From positions 1 to 49,792 of the forward strand of contig LADV01000030.1 in assembly GCA_000961805.1 (NCBI GenBank): DNA of 49,792 nucleotides, in the 5' to 3' direction. A program made the translations under genes and the position numbers. The DNA is from Peptococcaceae bacterium BRH_c23 (GTDB taxonomy: Bacteria > Bacillota_B > Desulfitobacteriia > Desulfitobacteriales > Desulfitobacteriaceae). Shown here piece after piece: positions 1 through 8,247 of this stretch. Numbering within the stretch: position 1 is the first letter of the stretch; each line of letters starts with the position of its first letter. The notes beneath the pieces are model-generated. The model was not told the DNA's origin. It ran no database searches and saw only the letters and a list, made by a program, of their open reading frames with translations.

Positions 1-1
1 A

Positions 2-69
2 AGCCCAGAAGTTTTGCGGTTTAGCCTGAGCGACAAGCGAATAGCAATGGAACGTTGTGCGAGTGGGCT
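2..69. repeat. Inverted-repeat-bounded intergenic segment
   Basis: AGCCCA at 2-7 is matched by TGGGCT at 64-69. The segment lies just downstream of thrC and shows no coding sense. It may be a short dispersed repeat or the end of an element cut by the window edge; only one copy is visible, so this is weak. Confidence 0.2.
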
Positions 70-83
70 AAGACACTTCCTCC

Positions 84-1550
84 CTACGCAAACATCCTCT
101 CTATTAACCCAGCGATCTCTTCCGGCTCACACTTAGCCACCGTTTTTGCTGACTTCTGATCCAACCCTTGAAGCCCTAAAGGAATTTTCCACCCAGTCAA
201 CTGGCTAAGACGTTCTAAGGCTTCCCACTCATCCCTAGAGCTTTCTCCTTCCAAACTCGCTAAAACGTTGACTGCGAATTTAAAGGGGCTTGCCGTAGAA
301 GCAATCACAGTATAAGTTTGATCCTTAGTCGCCGCAAGATAGTCATTATAGACTTTCAACCCCACGGCAGTATGAGGGTCAAATACGTACTGATAGGTTC
401 GATAACTATGGGCAATAGTCTCTAGGGTTTCCTCCTCACTTGTCCATCCGGCGTAGACCGTGTCTTGGCAATGTTTTAAAGTATCTGGGTCTACAGTAAA
501 CATCCCTTGGTTGCTCGAATCATACCAACTTCGGACTTGCTCCGCATTTCTATGACTCATCTCATACAAAAAACGTTCAAAGTTACTGGATATTAAAATA
601 TCCATCGAAGGCGAGATCGTTTGAAAAAATGCTCGCTTACTATCATAAACCCCGGTAGCAAAGAAATCAGACAGGACATTATTTTGGTTTGAAGCACTAA
701 TGATTTGCCCGATCGGAAGCCCCATGCGTTTAGCATAATACGCGGCTAATAAATTGCCGAAATTCCCAGTAGGAATCACTACATTCATTTTAGCTTCAGG
801 TGTTATTTTCCCCTGTTCTACTGCCTGTAAATAAGCCCAAAAGTAATAGACGATTTGGGGAAGAAGTCGTCCCCAATTAATCGAGTTAGCCGAAGAAAAA
901 GTCAACTGTTTCTTTTCAAAGTCTGCCTTTATTGAATCTGAAGCAAAAATCCGCTTCACGGCAGTTTGGCACTCGTCAAAGTTTCCATTCACAGCAACTA
1001 CATGGGTATTCGACCCTTCTGTCGTACTCATCTGTCGCTCTTGAACCGCACTTACGCCGCCTGCGGGGTAAAAGACAACAATATGTATGCCTTCTCTGTT
1101 TTTGAAGCCTTCTAAGGCTGCTTTGCCTGTATCACCGGATGTAGCTACCAGAATTAATACTTCAGCCTTAGAGTCCAATCGAGTAAGACTTACTTTCAAT
1201 AAGTCGGGTAATACCTGTAACGCCATATCTTTAAAAGCAGCTGTAGGCCCGTGCCAAAGCTCCAGTACTCCAAAATTCCCTACGGGTACCAACGGGGCTG
1301 GATTCGCTCCCTCAAACGTGCCATCAGAATAAACGTTCACTATTTCCGAGAGTTCTGACTCGGTGAATTCAGGTAAATAAGGGGCCATTACGCGAAAAGC
1401 GACGTCTCGATAAGCTAACCCCTGAAGGTCCTGCCAATTCAAGGCGGGAAACGTTGAAGGAACAAAGAGTCCCCCGTTTGGTACCATTCCTAAGGCAATC
1501 GCCTGAGATGCTATTTGACCCGAAAGATTCCCTCGTGTGCTTTCGTACAT
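84..1550 (-). CDS. thrC: Threonine synthase
   Basis: A 488-residue fold-type II PLP enzyme that converts O-phosphohomoserine to threonine and phosphate, the last step of threonine biosynthesis. The N-terminus (YESTRGN) and the PLP-lysine motif HGPTAAFKDMA, with Lys107 as the likely Schiff-base residue, are those of the long class of threonine synthases; VATSGDTGKAA and the PTGNFGN loop would bind the cofactor phosphate. Length is normal for this class. The ATG at 1550 follows a clear GGAGGG at close spacing. No homoserine kinase or dehydrogenase lies beside it, and I saw no T-box leader in the roughly 220 bp separating it from the divergent gene. Confidence 0.95.
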   Translation of the reverse strand: MYESTRGNLSGQIASQAIALGMVPNGGLFVPSTFPALNWQDLQGLAYRDVAFRVMAPYLPEFTESELSEIVNVYSDGTFEGANPAPLVPVGNFGVLELWHGPTAAFKDMALQVLPDLLKVSLTRLDSKAEVLILVATSGDTGKAALEGFKNREGIHIVVFYPAGGVSAVQERQMSTTEGSNTHVVAVNGNFDECQTAVKRIFASDSIKADFEKKQLTFSSANSINWGRLLPQIVYYFWAYLQAVEQGKITPEAKMNVVIPTGNFGNLLAAYYAKRMGLPIGQIISASNQNNVLSDFFATGVYDSKRAFFQTISPSMDILISSNFERFLYEMSHRNAEQVRSWYDSSNQGMFTVDPDTLKHCQDTVYAGWTSEEETLETIAHSYRTYQYVFDPHTAVGLKVYNDYLAATKDQTYTVIASTASPFKFAVNVLASLEGESSRDEWEALERLSQLTGWKIPLGLQGLDQKSAKTVAKCEPEEIAGLIERMFA

Positions 1551-1768
1551 ATATTTCCCTCCTTGTATATTCTTGGTATAATAGATTTGTTTGATCCATT
1601 AAATACATTCGCTGATTATTCGCCGTGCTAGGACAAATTTCCTTCCTATGTGAGAAGTCAGTCAATTCAGATTCGTAAACTAGGCTTAATTCCAGAGTTA
1701 TTTTGAGGAAGCAACAAATTAGTCAGCGAATAATTAGGCATCTTAAAAATTTTGAAAGGCGGACACAA

Positions 1769-3160
1769 ATGTCAGATTACACAATCCGAAGATATCGCCA
1801 AAGTCTGATCCTGGGACTCATTGGGGTGGTCAAAGAGCTTTTTCCAGAGGAACAACTAAAGATTACACACTCGATTCTTGATGGTGTCTATTGTGAGCTC
1901 GAAGACTCCCTTTTATCTTCAAGAGAAGTCCAAAAAATTGAGGATCTTCTAAAAGAGTGGGTTATCGCAGACCAACCGATCTCCTATGCGTCTGGAAGTA
2001 ATCATTTATTTAATTGTAGTTTGAATAATCAAGACGTATGCGACGCCCTATACCCGCCGTTTGAGAGTTCTGGCAGCTTGAAATACTTTCAACTCATCCA
2101 TTATCCACCTGGTTTTATTTTGCACTTTCCCAATGCCAATCATCCAGAATTAATTTCCCCTTTTGTACCTCCTGAACAACTTTCGGCGACGTATTCTGAG
2201 ACTCAACGCTGGTTAGAAAATTTACACCTTTCTAAAGTTCAAGACGTAAATACCATTATCTCAGAAAATTCTTCTCCAGATTTGATCTATTTGGCGGAGG
2301 CCTTACATGAAAAGAAAATATCGTCAATTGCGGATAAGATCTTTGATCAGAGGCGCAATGTCCGTGTCATTCTAATATCTGGTCCAACATCATCTGGTAA
2401 AACGACCTTTGCTCAACGGCTATCGACACAACTTCGTGTCAATGGGCTCCGTCCCGTGGCCCTTTCCCTCGACAATTACTTCCTTCCACGTGAACAAACT
2501 CCCCTTGACGCCTTCGGCCAATACGATTTCGAATGCTTAGAAGCTCTTGATTTACCCCTACTCGCTACTCACTTAAACACCCTGATTGGTGGCTCCGAAG
2601 TAGAAACCCCAGTCTTTGATTTTGTGTGCGGTGGGCGTTGTCCCACTGGTAAGCCCATGCGCCTAAGTTCCAATGAAATCCTAGTTATTGAAGGCATCCA
2701 TGCCCTTAATCCTCGCCTGCTGCCTTCATTAGATCGCAACCAAATGTTTAAGATCTACATCAGCGCCCTTTTCCAACTTAATCTTGATGTCTACAATCGC
2801 GTTTCGACGACCGATGTCCGACTAATTCGTCGGCTCGTAAGAGACAATCAATTCCGCGGGATAAACCCTGAACGAACCCTGGCACAGTGGGACAGTGTCC
2901 GAAGAGGTGAAAATCATAATATCTTTCCTTATCAAGAAGAAGCGGATGTGATGTTCAATTCTAGCCTCTTATACGAACTTAATGCACTTCGTCCTAGCGC
3001 CGAAGAATTACTAAAATCTGTTCCCCGGGAGAGTCCTACTTATAAAACAGCAATTCACCTCTTAACTCTCCTATCATTCTTTAACCCATTAGACACTTCG
3101 ACAGTCCCCTTTAACTCGATTTTGAGAGAATTCATGGGGGGAAGTGCCTATCAAGTCTAA
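1769..3160 (+). CDS. Uridine kinase-like nucleoside kinase (tRNA_SAD-like N-terminus + PRK domain)
   Basis: A 463-residue protein. The C-terminal half is a phosphoribulokinase/uridine kinase P-loop domain: Walker A GPTSSGKTT at about 205-213, then SLDNYFLPRE and the VIEGIHALNP segment typical of uridine kinases. The N-terminal half, including YPPGFILHFP near 113-121, resembles the threonyl-tRNA-synthetase second additional domain often fused to these clostridial kinases; the preceding TGS domain seems absent. The frame is open from a TTG at 1703, but the ATG at 1769 is preferred because AAAGGCGG sits 6 bases upstream and the extra 22 residues look non-native. Probably salvages a nucleoside; the substrate cannot be read from sequence. 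A strong hairpin follows the stop. Confidence 0.8.
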   Translation: MSDYTIRRYRQSLILGLIGVVKELFPEEQLKITHSILDGVYCELEDSLLSSREVQKIEDLLKEWVIADQPISYASGSNHLFNCSLNNQDVCDALYPPFESSGSLKYFQLIHYPPGFILHFPNANHPELISPFVPPEQLSATYSETQRWLENLHLSKVQDVNTIISENSSPDLIYLAEALHEKKISSIADKIFDQRRNVRVILISGPTSSGKTTFAQRLSTQLRVNGLRPVALSLDNYFLPREQTPLDAFGQYDFECLEALDLPLLATHLNTLIGGSEVETPVFDFVCGGRCPTGKPMRLSSNEILVIEGIHALNPRLLPSLDRNQMFKIYISALFQLNLDVYNRVSTTDVRLIRRLVRDNQFRGINPERTLAQWDSVRRGENHNIFPYQEEADVMFNSSLLYELNALRPSAEELLKSVPRESPTYKTAIHLLTLLSFFNPLDTSTVPFNSILREFMGGSAYQV

Positions 3161-3190
3161 TCTAAAACTATCTTATTCACTAAGCAAATA

Positions 3191-3227
3191 AGCAAAAGCA
3201 CGAAGTTACTCACTTCGTGCTTTTGCT
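3191..3227. terminator. Bidirectional intrinsic terminator
   Basis: A perfect 16-bp stem (3191-3206 with 3212-3227) around a 5-base loop lies between two convergent genes. The arms carry an A-run and a T-run, so it can work on either strand. Confidence 0.85.
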
Positions 3228-3248
3228 ATCAAGTGAATGCTTCACTAA

Positions 3249-3434
3249 CTATTTATCAATAGCAAGGACTCCTGCTTTTGAGTAGTTCTCCTTAGACATG
3301 TCACGAATGATAATGGATACACTTTCCGCAGGTGCCCCGATGGATTCTACAATGGCTTGGGTCACTTTCTCTGCGAGTAACCTCTTCTGTTCAATAGTGC
3401 GGCCTTCTAATAACTCAACTTGTACGATTGGCAT
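3249..3434 (-). CDS. 4-oxalocrotonate tautomerase family protein
   Basis: A 61-residue tautomerase beginning MPIVQVELLEG. After Met removal, Pro1 is the expected catalytic base of this superfamily, and the length is right for a small hexameric 4-OT subunit. The ATG at 3434 is chosen because GGAGGTG lies just upstream; an in-frame GTG at 3443 falls inside that ribosome binding site and would hide the catalytic proline, so it is rejected. The physiological substrate is unknown, as for most isolated 4-OT proteins. It is the last gene of a leftward run. Confidence 0.88.
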   Translation of the reverse strand: MPIVQVELLEGRTIEQKRLLAEKVTQAIVESIGAPAESVSIIIRDMSKENYSKAGVLAIDK

Positions 3435-3459
3435 TGGTTTCACCTCCCTCCAAAAATAT

Positions 3460-3825
3460 TCAATCCTCTAAATTCTCGTCAGGTATATCCGTCTGCTTCC
3501 ACAATTCTGGAGAAGTCTCAGAAATCGAGAAGGTAAACTTACGACGCTCAGCAAGTTGCTGAATTTGTTCTGGTTGCTTGATAAGTCGATCCTTTTCCGA
3601 GCGCACGCATTTTTTTATGGCATACTCTAGCCTAAGTGCATCACTCCAAGAATCAACCTCCCAGGCTTGGGCCAAAGAAACTGGCAGATGTGCTGCTGTA
3701 TATTTTGCCCCGTTGCGTCCCTTATACCCCCGGTTATGTTCTCGCACTCTTCGTTTGAGGTCAGTTGTTGCACCCGTGTAAATCGTATTATTACTACAAC
3801 GAGCAAGGTAAACCCAATATCCCAT
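3460..3825 (-). CDS. GIY-YIG domain nuclease-like protein (UPF0213 type)
   Basis: A 121-residue single-domain GIY-YIG protein. WVYLARCSNNTIYTGAT supplies the two short motif strands, with the GIY and YIG positions degenerate as VYL and YTG, and RRVREHN supplies the conserved Arg of the nuclease helix. Family members of this size (YhbQ/UPF0213) are common in bacteria; DNA nicking has been reported for some, but no role can be assigned here. It lies 3 bp downstream of the mqnA stop and is probably co-transcribed with it. Confidence 0.85.
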   Translation of the reverse strand: MGYWVYLARCSNNTIYTGATTDLKRRVREHNRGYKGRNGAKYTAAHLPVSLAQAWEVDSWSDALRLEYAIKKCVRSEKDRLIKQPEQIQQLAERRKFTFSISETSPELWKQTDIPDENLED

Positions 3826-3828
3826 AGA

Positions 3829-4647
3829 TTAATCCTCTGGCCAAAAATCTAATACAGGACTACTTGACAAAAGACCTTGTTCAAAACAAGAATCTAAATA
3901 TTTCTTCAGCCCCGAAATATAAGTATGATCTAAACCATAATTAAACTGAGAAAAATAGTCTCTCCAGAATTCACTTGATCCCCCAAGCATGGTTTGACAC
4001 GTCTTTACAATATCATTCATATTGCCTAGTGCCTGTTCTTTAGCGTCAAGGAGCAAACGATAGACACTCCTAATCTCTTCCCCGCGCTCGGATATGAGTT
4101 TTCTAGGAAAAGCCCAAACAGCATAGGTCATGGAAAATCCGGTGTGCTTATACCATTCTTCACCCAGATCGTAGACATAGCAAGACGGATTTTTGAGAGC
4201 TTCCAGAATTGCCGCATCTCCGATCAGGAGCGCTGCGTCCGCAATGTCAAACATCCCCTCAAGATCAGAGTGCACCGTTAAATAGCGCGGTGCAACTTCA
4301 TAATAATGGTGCAACAAGATCTTTGTCAGATTCACCGAGGTTGCCGATGTATCCGTTAAAGCAACTGTCACCCCATCCAAGGCCTTCAAGTCAACTTTCG
4401 AGAATAAAAGGATGGAGCCTACCCGCCCTCTTGTCGAAACAGAAAGATTTGGCAAAATCATATAATCCTGCCAATGCTCTCCATAAGAAAAGGCACTAAT
4501 CGGTGCCATATCAATCCGTCCATCAGCCAACATAGCATTGTGTCCCGTTGGTTCTGCTGTAATCGACTCCAGCAAAGGATGCTCTCTCGATAAAAAATGG
4601 AACATTGGCAACATATTAGTATTTGGATTATGTCCAATTCGTATCAT
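3829..4647 (-). CDS. mqnA: Chorismate dehydratase MqnA (futalosine menaquinone pathway)
   Basis: A 272-residue periplasmic-binding-protein-like enzyme that turns chorismate into 3-enolpyruvylbenzoate, the first committed step of futalosine-type menaquinone synthesis. Family signatures visible are IGHNPNTNMLPMF at the N-terminus, MAPISAFSYGEH, and the LTDTSATSVNLTKILL segment. Length is typical. Neighbours are unrelated, and the other mqn genes are not in the window, but a menG-type methyltransferase at 14.6 kb fits menaquinone-based respiration. MqnD-like proteins share the fold; the N-terminal motif favours MqnA. Confidence 0.85.
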   Translation of the reverse strand: MIRIGHNPNTNMLPMFHFLSREHPLLESITAEPTGHNAMLADGRIDMAPISAFSYGEHWQDYMILPNLSVSTRGRVGSILLFSKVDLKALDGVTVALTDTSATSVNLTKILLHHYYEVAPRYLTVHSDLEGMFDIADAALLIGDAAILEALKNPSCYVYDLGEEWYKHTGFSMTYAVWAFPRKLISERGEEIRSVYRLLLDAKEQALGNMNDIVKTCQTMLGGSSEFWRDYFSQFNYGLDHTYISGLKKYLDSCFEQGLLSSSPVLDFWPED

Positions 4648-4693
4648 ACGTCTACCCCCATGTATACAGTCATTGGCTGGGAAATCTCCTTTT

Positions 4694-5476
4694 CTAACAC
4701 TTATTATCTTTTACTATGGTATTGCGCAATTCCCCGATTGATTGAATTCTAACAATCACCTCATCACCAGGTTGCATAGGACCTACCCCTTCTGGAGTTC
4801 CTGTCAGCACGACATCTCCAGGATAGAGGGTCATTACTTGAGAAATAAAGCTCACGAGTTTTGGTATAGAATTGATGAAATGTTGGGTGTTAGAAGACTG
4901 TTTTACTTCACTATTTAGAAATAACTGTATATCCAGCTTACTCGGATCGATATCCGTCACGACCCAAGGACCAATTGGGCAGAACGTATCAAATGATTTA
5001 CCACGGGTCCACTGACCATCTTTCATTTGAAGATCCCTAGCGGTGACATCATTAGCACAGGTATACCCTAAGATTGCCTTTGAGGCCTCGTCTTCTGTCG
5101 CATTTTTGATGATTGCTCCGATTATGACAGCTAATTCAGCTTCATAGTCCACGCGTTGACTGATCTTGGGGTAGATTATCTCAGCATCTGGACCAATCAC
5201 ACTAGTAGGTGGCTTGATAAAAATAACCGGATCTTCGGGCAACGAATGATTTAATTCGTTGGCATGTAACGCATAATTAAGACCAACACAGACCACTTTG
5301 CTTGGCTCTACTGGAGCAAGTAGGCTAACTTGATCTAAGGGCAGCCAGGCATCGATTGGTTGGCTTTGGGGGTCAAGAAATGATCCATTAATCAGGTGCA
5401 CCTTCTCCCCTTCGACAAAACCATAACCAATCTCTTTTTCAGGATTCGTAAAGCGAACGTATTTCACGAGAATCAT
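4694..5476 (-). CDS. Fumarylacetoacetate hydrolase family protein
   Basis: A 260-residue FAH-family C-terminal-domain protein. The metal-binding region is visible: the acid pair in VDYEAELAVIIG, then CANDVTARDLQ, and the C-terminal GDVVLTGTPEGVGPMQPGD loop, which is highly characteristic. The family includes acylpyruvases, oxaloacetate decarboxylases and 2-hydroxyhepta-2,4-diene-1,7-dioate isomerases; the sequence does not decide among them. It starts with an ATG after a weak site and sits between nth and mqnA in the same direction. No aromatic degradation cluster is nearby, so a housekeeping role such as acylpyruvate or oxaloacetate clearance is a reasonable inference. Confidence 0.88.
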   Translation of the reverse strand: MILVKYVRFTNPEKEIGYGFVEGEKVHLINGSFLDPQSQPIDAWLPLDQVSLLAPVEPSKVVCVGLNYALHANELNHSLPEDPVIFIKPPTSVIGPDAEIIYPKISQRVDYEAELAVIIGAIIKNATEDEASKAILGYTCANDVTARDLQMKDGQWTRGKSFDTFCPIGPWVVTDIDPSKLDIQLFLNSEVKQSSNTQHFINSIPKLVSFISQVMTLYPGDVVLTGTPEGVGPMQPGDEVIVRIQSIGELRNTIVKDNKC

Positions 5477-5499
5477 CCTTTCATTCTAAATGGTATTAT

Positions 5500-6147
5500 C
5501 TACTCTTTTGTCTGATAGATCTTACAAACTTGAGCCAGCGGACATTCCTCACAAAGCGGTTTCCGGGCACTACAAATCCGTCTACCCTGAAAAATCAGAA
5601 GATGATGGACTAAGGACCATCTATCTTGGGGGAAAATTCGACCTAGTTCTTGCTCGACTTTTTCTGGAGTCTTACCACTAGCAATCCCAATACGATGTGC
5701 GACTCGGAAAACATGAGTATCTACCGCGATTGCAGGTATGCCAAAGGCATTGCTGACAACAACATTGGCCGTTTTACGTCCTACCCCTGGAAGTTCTCTT
5801 AATAGCTCTAGATCAGCAGGTACCCGTCCTTCATAGTCCTCAACCAGCACCTTGCAAGCTGCAAGAATATTTTTTGCTTTGTTATGAAAGAGTCCCAGAG
5901 AACGAATTTTATCTTCGAGTTGAGTTTGGCCTAAACGGAGGATCCCCTCTGGAGTATTCGCTTCGGCAAACAGGGAGGAAGTCACTAGGTTTACTCTCTC
6001 ATCGGTACACTGAGCAGATAGAATCGTCGCTATTAGTAATTCAAAGGGCGTATGATACACTAACTCACAGCGAGCATCAGGAAACCTCTCTTGCAAAGCA
6101 TCAAAAATATATTGCGGGATTGACTCAGCTGAACGAATTTGCGCCAT
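5500..6147 (-). CDS. nth: Endonuclease III
   Basis: A 215-residue DNA glycosylase/AP-lyase for oxidised pyrimidines in base-excision repair. The helix-hairpin-helix LPGVGRKTANVV carries the catalytic Lys125, and VDTHVFRV holds the catalytic Asp143. The C-terminal iron-sulfur motif is intact as C-x6-C-x2-C-x5-C (Cys192, 199, 202, 208). Length matches the family. It lies about 20 bp downstream of the HD-GYP gene and just upstream of the FAH-family gene, suggesting a shared transcript. Confidence 0.95.
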   Translation of the reverse strand: MAQIRSAESIPQYIFDALQERFPDARCELVYHTPFELLIATILSAQCTDERVNLVTSSLFAEANTPEGILRLGQTQLEDKIRSLGLFHNKAKNILAACKVLVEDYEGRVPADLELLRELPGVGRKTANVVVSNAFGIPAIAVDTHVFRVAHRIGIASGKTPEKVEQELGRIFPQDRWSLVHHLLIFQGRRICSARKPLCEECPLAQVCKIYQTKE

Positions 6148-6166
6148 TCGTGAACCCTCCCCTTGT

Positions 6167-7225
6167 TTAACCTAAGACTTCTTGAATAAAAATGGTGCGT
6201 TTTTCCACCATATTGTATTCTTTCATCGTATTTGTCCCAAATTCTGACTCATCAAAAACACGGACAATCGGGCGAGCAGGCATGCTTAAGTTCTGATCCA
6301 CCACAACCCCAATTTCGCCGTTGTTTAGTCGCACAGTTATCCCGGTCGGGTAGGCTGCAATATTCCTTAGAAATAGACGGATCATCTCTAAAGGATAGAG
6401 TGTACCTGCCAGACCCATTAGTATTTCACACGCTTCATAGGGCATAATCCGCTCCACGTCACTATGGTCGGATGTAAACTTATCATAAAGATCAGCAATC
6501 CCCACAATCTGTGCTAGAGGGTGGATTTCGCTCTCTTTTAAACCCCTAGGATAGCCTGTACCATTCAGATGTTCATGATGCTGAAAAGCAATGTGAGCAA
6601 CTGCTAAATTAAGGTCTTTTCGTTTGCGAAGATATTCAAATCCCAAGGTTGTATGTGTTTTCAGAAGTTCCACTTCATCTGGGGTACGATCCCCGGTTTT
6701 AGTTATCAGCTTAGGATCCAGTTGTAGCATTCCAAAATCATGGAGTATAGCACCTATAGCAAGCGTTTCAAGTTTTTCACGATCAAATAAGAGGGCCTTC
6801 CCTAAGACCGTCGAAAGAACGCATACATTGACAGAGTGGGCCAACAGTTGATTGTCTAAACTACGCATGTCCATCAAATTGACTAGAATATCCTTTTTAA
6901 ACAAAATCTCTTCGACAATTTTCCTTATAATATTCTTTAAGCCAGAATCGTTAAGATTTTTCCCTAGCTGGATAGACCTCGTACTTTTCTCTAGAAATTC
7001 CATAGCTTCGCGACGATGTTCCTCCCTGATAACGTCTTCAACCTGAACGTCATCAAAACGATCATCTTCAATGTACAGAATAGAGAGACCCATATCTTTT
7101 AATTTTGCTATAAATAACGGAGTTAGTTTAACCCCTTTTCCTAACAGGATTCTGCCAGAACTGGAGAAGATGGTTTTTCCTAATACATCTCCTATTGTTA
7201 ACGAATGAACACTTACTTGCCGCAC
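6167..7225 (-). CDS. HD-GYP domain protein (c-di-GMP phosphodiesterase family)
   Basis: A 352-residue protein with an N-terminal leader domain (about 1-60) that often precedes HD-GYP domains, then the HD-GYP domain: His130, the HD pair at 162-163 (LHDFGM), His191, the HH pair at 216-217 and GYP at 224-226 in NGTGYPRGL. HD-GYP enzymes hydrolyse c-di-GMP through a bi- or trinuclear metal site. One deviation is visible: the usual HDxGK lysine is Met here. No membrane segment or receiver domain is present, so it is cytosolic. Activity is likely but unproven given the substitution. Confidence 0.88.
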   Translation of the reverse strand: MRQVSVHSLTIGDVLGKTIFSSSGRILLGKGVKLTPLFIAKLKDMGLSILYIEDDRFDDVQVEDVIREEHRREAMEFLEKSTRSIQLGKNLNDSGLKNIIRKIVEEILFKKDILVNLMDMRSLDNQLLAHSVNVCVLSTVLGKALLFDREKLETLAIGAILHDFGMLQLDPKLITKTGDRTPDEVELLKTHTTLGFEYLRKRKDLNLAVAHIAFQHHEHLNGTGYPRGLKESEIHPLAQIVGIADLYDKFTSDHSDVERIMPYEACEILMGLAGTLYPLEMIRLFLRNIAAYPTGITVRLNNGEIGVVVDQNLSMPARPIVRVFDESEFGTNTMKEYNMVEKRTIFIQEVLG

Positions 7226-7395
7226 TTAGAGGTTTGCTCCTTCCCTTGAAGCATCTTTATTACTATTACCATAGTATCATACAAACTTAGAAGATTATTA
7301 AATTATTTCTCAGTTTCTTGTTCAATGAGATGACGTAAACGTTCCTTGAGAGTATAATCAATAGGCAAATAAAATAGAATGAGGTATTTTTAAAA

Positions 7396-8148
7396 ATGTG
7401 GTTTGATCTTTTCCTAATCTGTACCTTAGGTTTTGTGGCTGCGGCAGTCGACGCAATTGCCGGAGGCGGTGGACTTATTAGTCTCCCTGCATTACTGATG
7501 GTGGGTGTTCCCCCACATCTTGCACTTGGTACCAATAAATTTGCGGCTTCCATGGCTTCTTTAAACAGTTCCATTACGTTTGCACGCTCTGGAAAAGTGA
7601 ACTTTTCACTTGTAAAGTGGCAAATTCCATTTACCTTAATAGGTGCTTTTCTGGGCGCTTGGGCAGTTCTCAGTGTAAGCTCAGCTTTTTTAAACAAAGC
7701 AGTCTTAGTCTTAATCTTAATTGTAGGAATTTACACCCTGTTACATAAAAATTTAGGAATGGAAAATCAGTTCAAAGGACTCGATTTTCCTAAAATTGTG
7801 ATAGGATGTCTTTTTGCCTTTGCGTTAGGGTTTTATGACGGATTTTTCGGCCCTGGGACAGGGTCCTTCCTCATCTTCTCGTTTATCGCTCTCTATGGCT
7901 TTGACTTTGTCGTGGCTTCTGCAAATTCTAAAGTCTTAAATTTTACAAGCAATATTGCCTCGCTTCTCCTCTTCGCCTGGCATGGAAAGATCGACTTTTT
8001 TTATGGTATCCCCATGGCTCTCTCCATGATCTTAGGTTCCTATGTGGGAACCAAACTAGCAATACGACGAGGTGCTCAACTAGTTAAACCAATCTTTATC
8101 ATTATGTCTCTGTTAGTTGCCGCAAAACTTATTTATCAGTCTATATAA
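7396..8148 (+). CDS. TSUP family permease (TauE/SafE-like)
   Basis: A 250-residue polytopic membrane protein with seven to eight hydrophobic segments and the family hallmarks: FVAAAVDAIAGGGGLISLPALL near the N-terminus and the internal repeat GFYDGFFGPGTGSF near the middle. TSUP proteins export or import small organic or sulfur anions such as sulfite, sulfonates or thiosulfate; the substrate here is not evident. The ATG follows GAGG. It is a single gene transcribed away from the HD-GYP gene. Confidence 0.88.
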   Translation: MWFDLFLICTLGFVAAAVDAIAGGGGLISLPALLMVGVPPHLALGTNKFAASMASLNSSITFARSGKVNFSLVKWQIPFTLIGAFLGAWAVLSVSSAFLNKAVLVLILIVGIYTLLHKNLGMENQFKGLDFPKIVIGCLFAFALGFYDGFFGPGTGSFLIFSFIALYGFDFVVASANSKVLNFTSNIASLLLFAWHGKIDFFYGIPMALSMILGSYVGTKLAIRRGAQLVKPIFIIMSLLVAAKLIYQSI

Positions 8149-8247
8149 CCTCTCAACTAAATCAGCAAATGGGCTGTAAATCTTCAGCAAATAGATTGAC
8201 CCCCTGCAGACGGCTAACCTTAACTTTGCCATCTATCAGGGAGTCTT

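Noticed and set aside
1369..1700. Possible T-box or leader for threonine synthase
   Set aside because: No T-box core sequence or terminator pair seen ahead of thrC.
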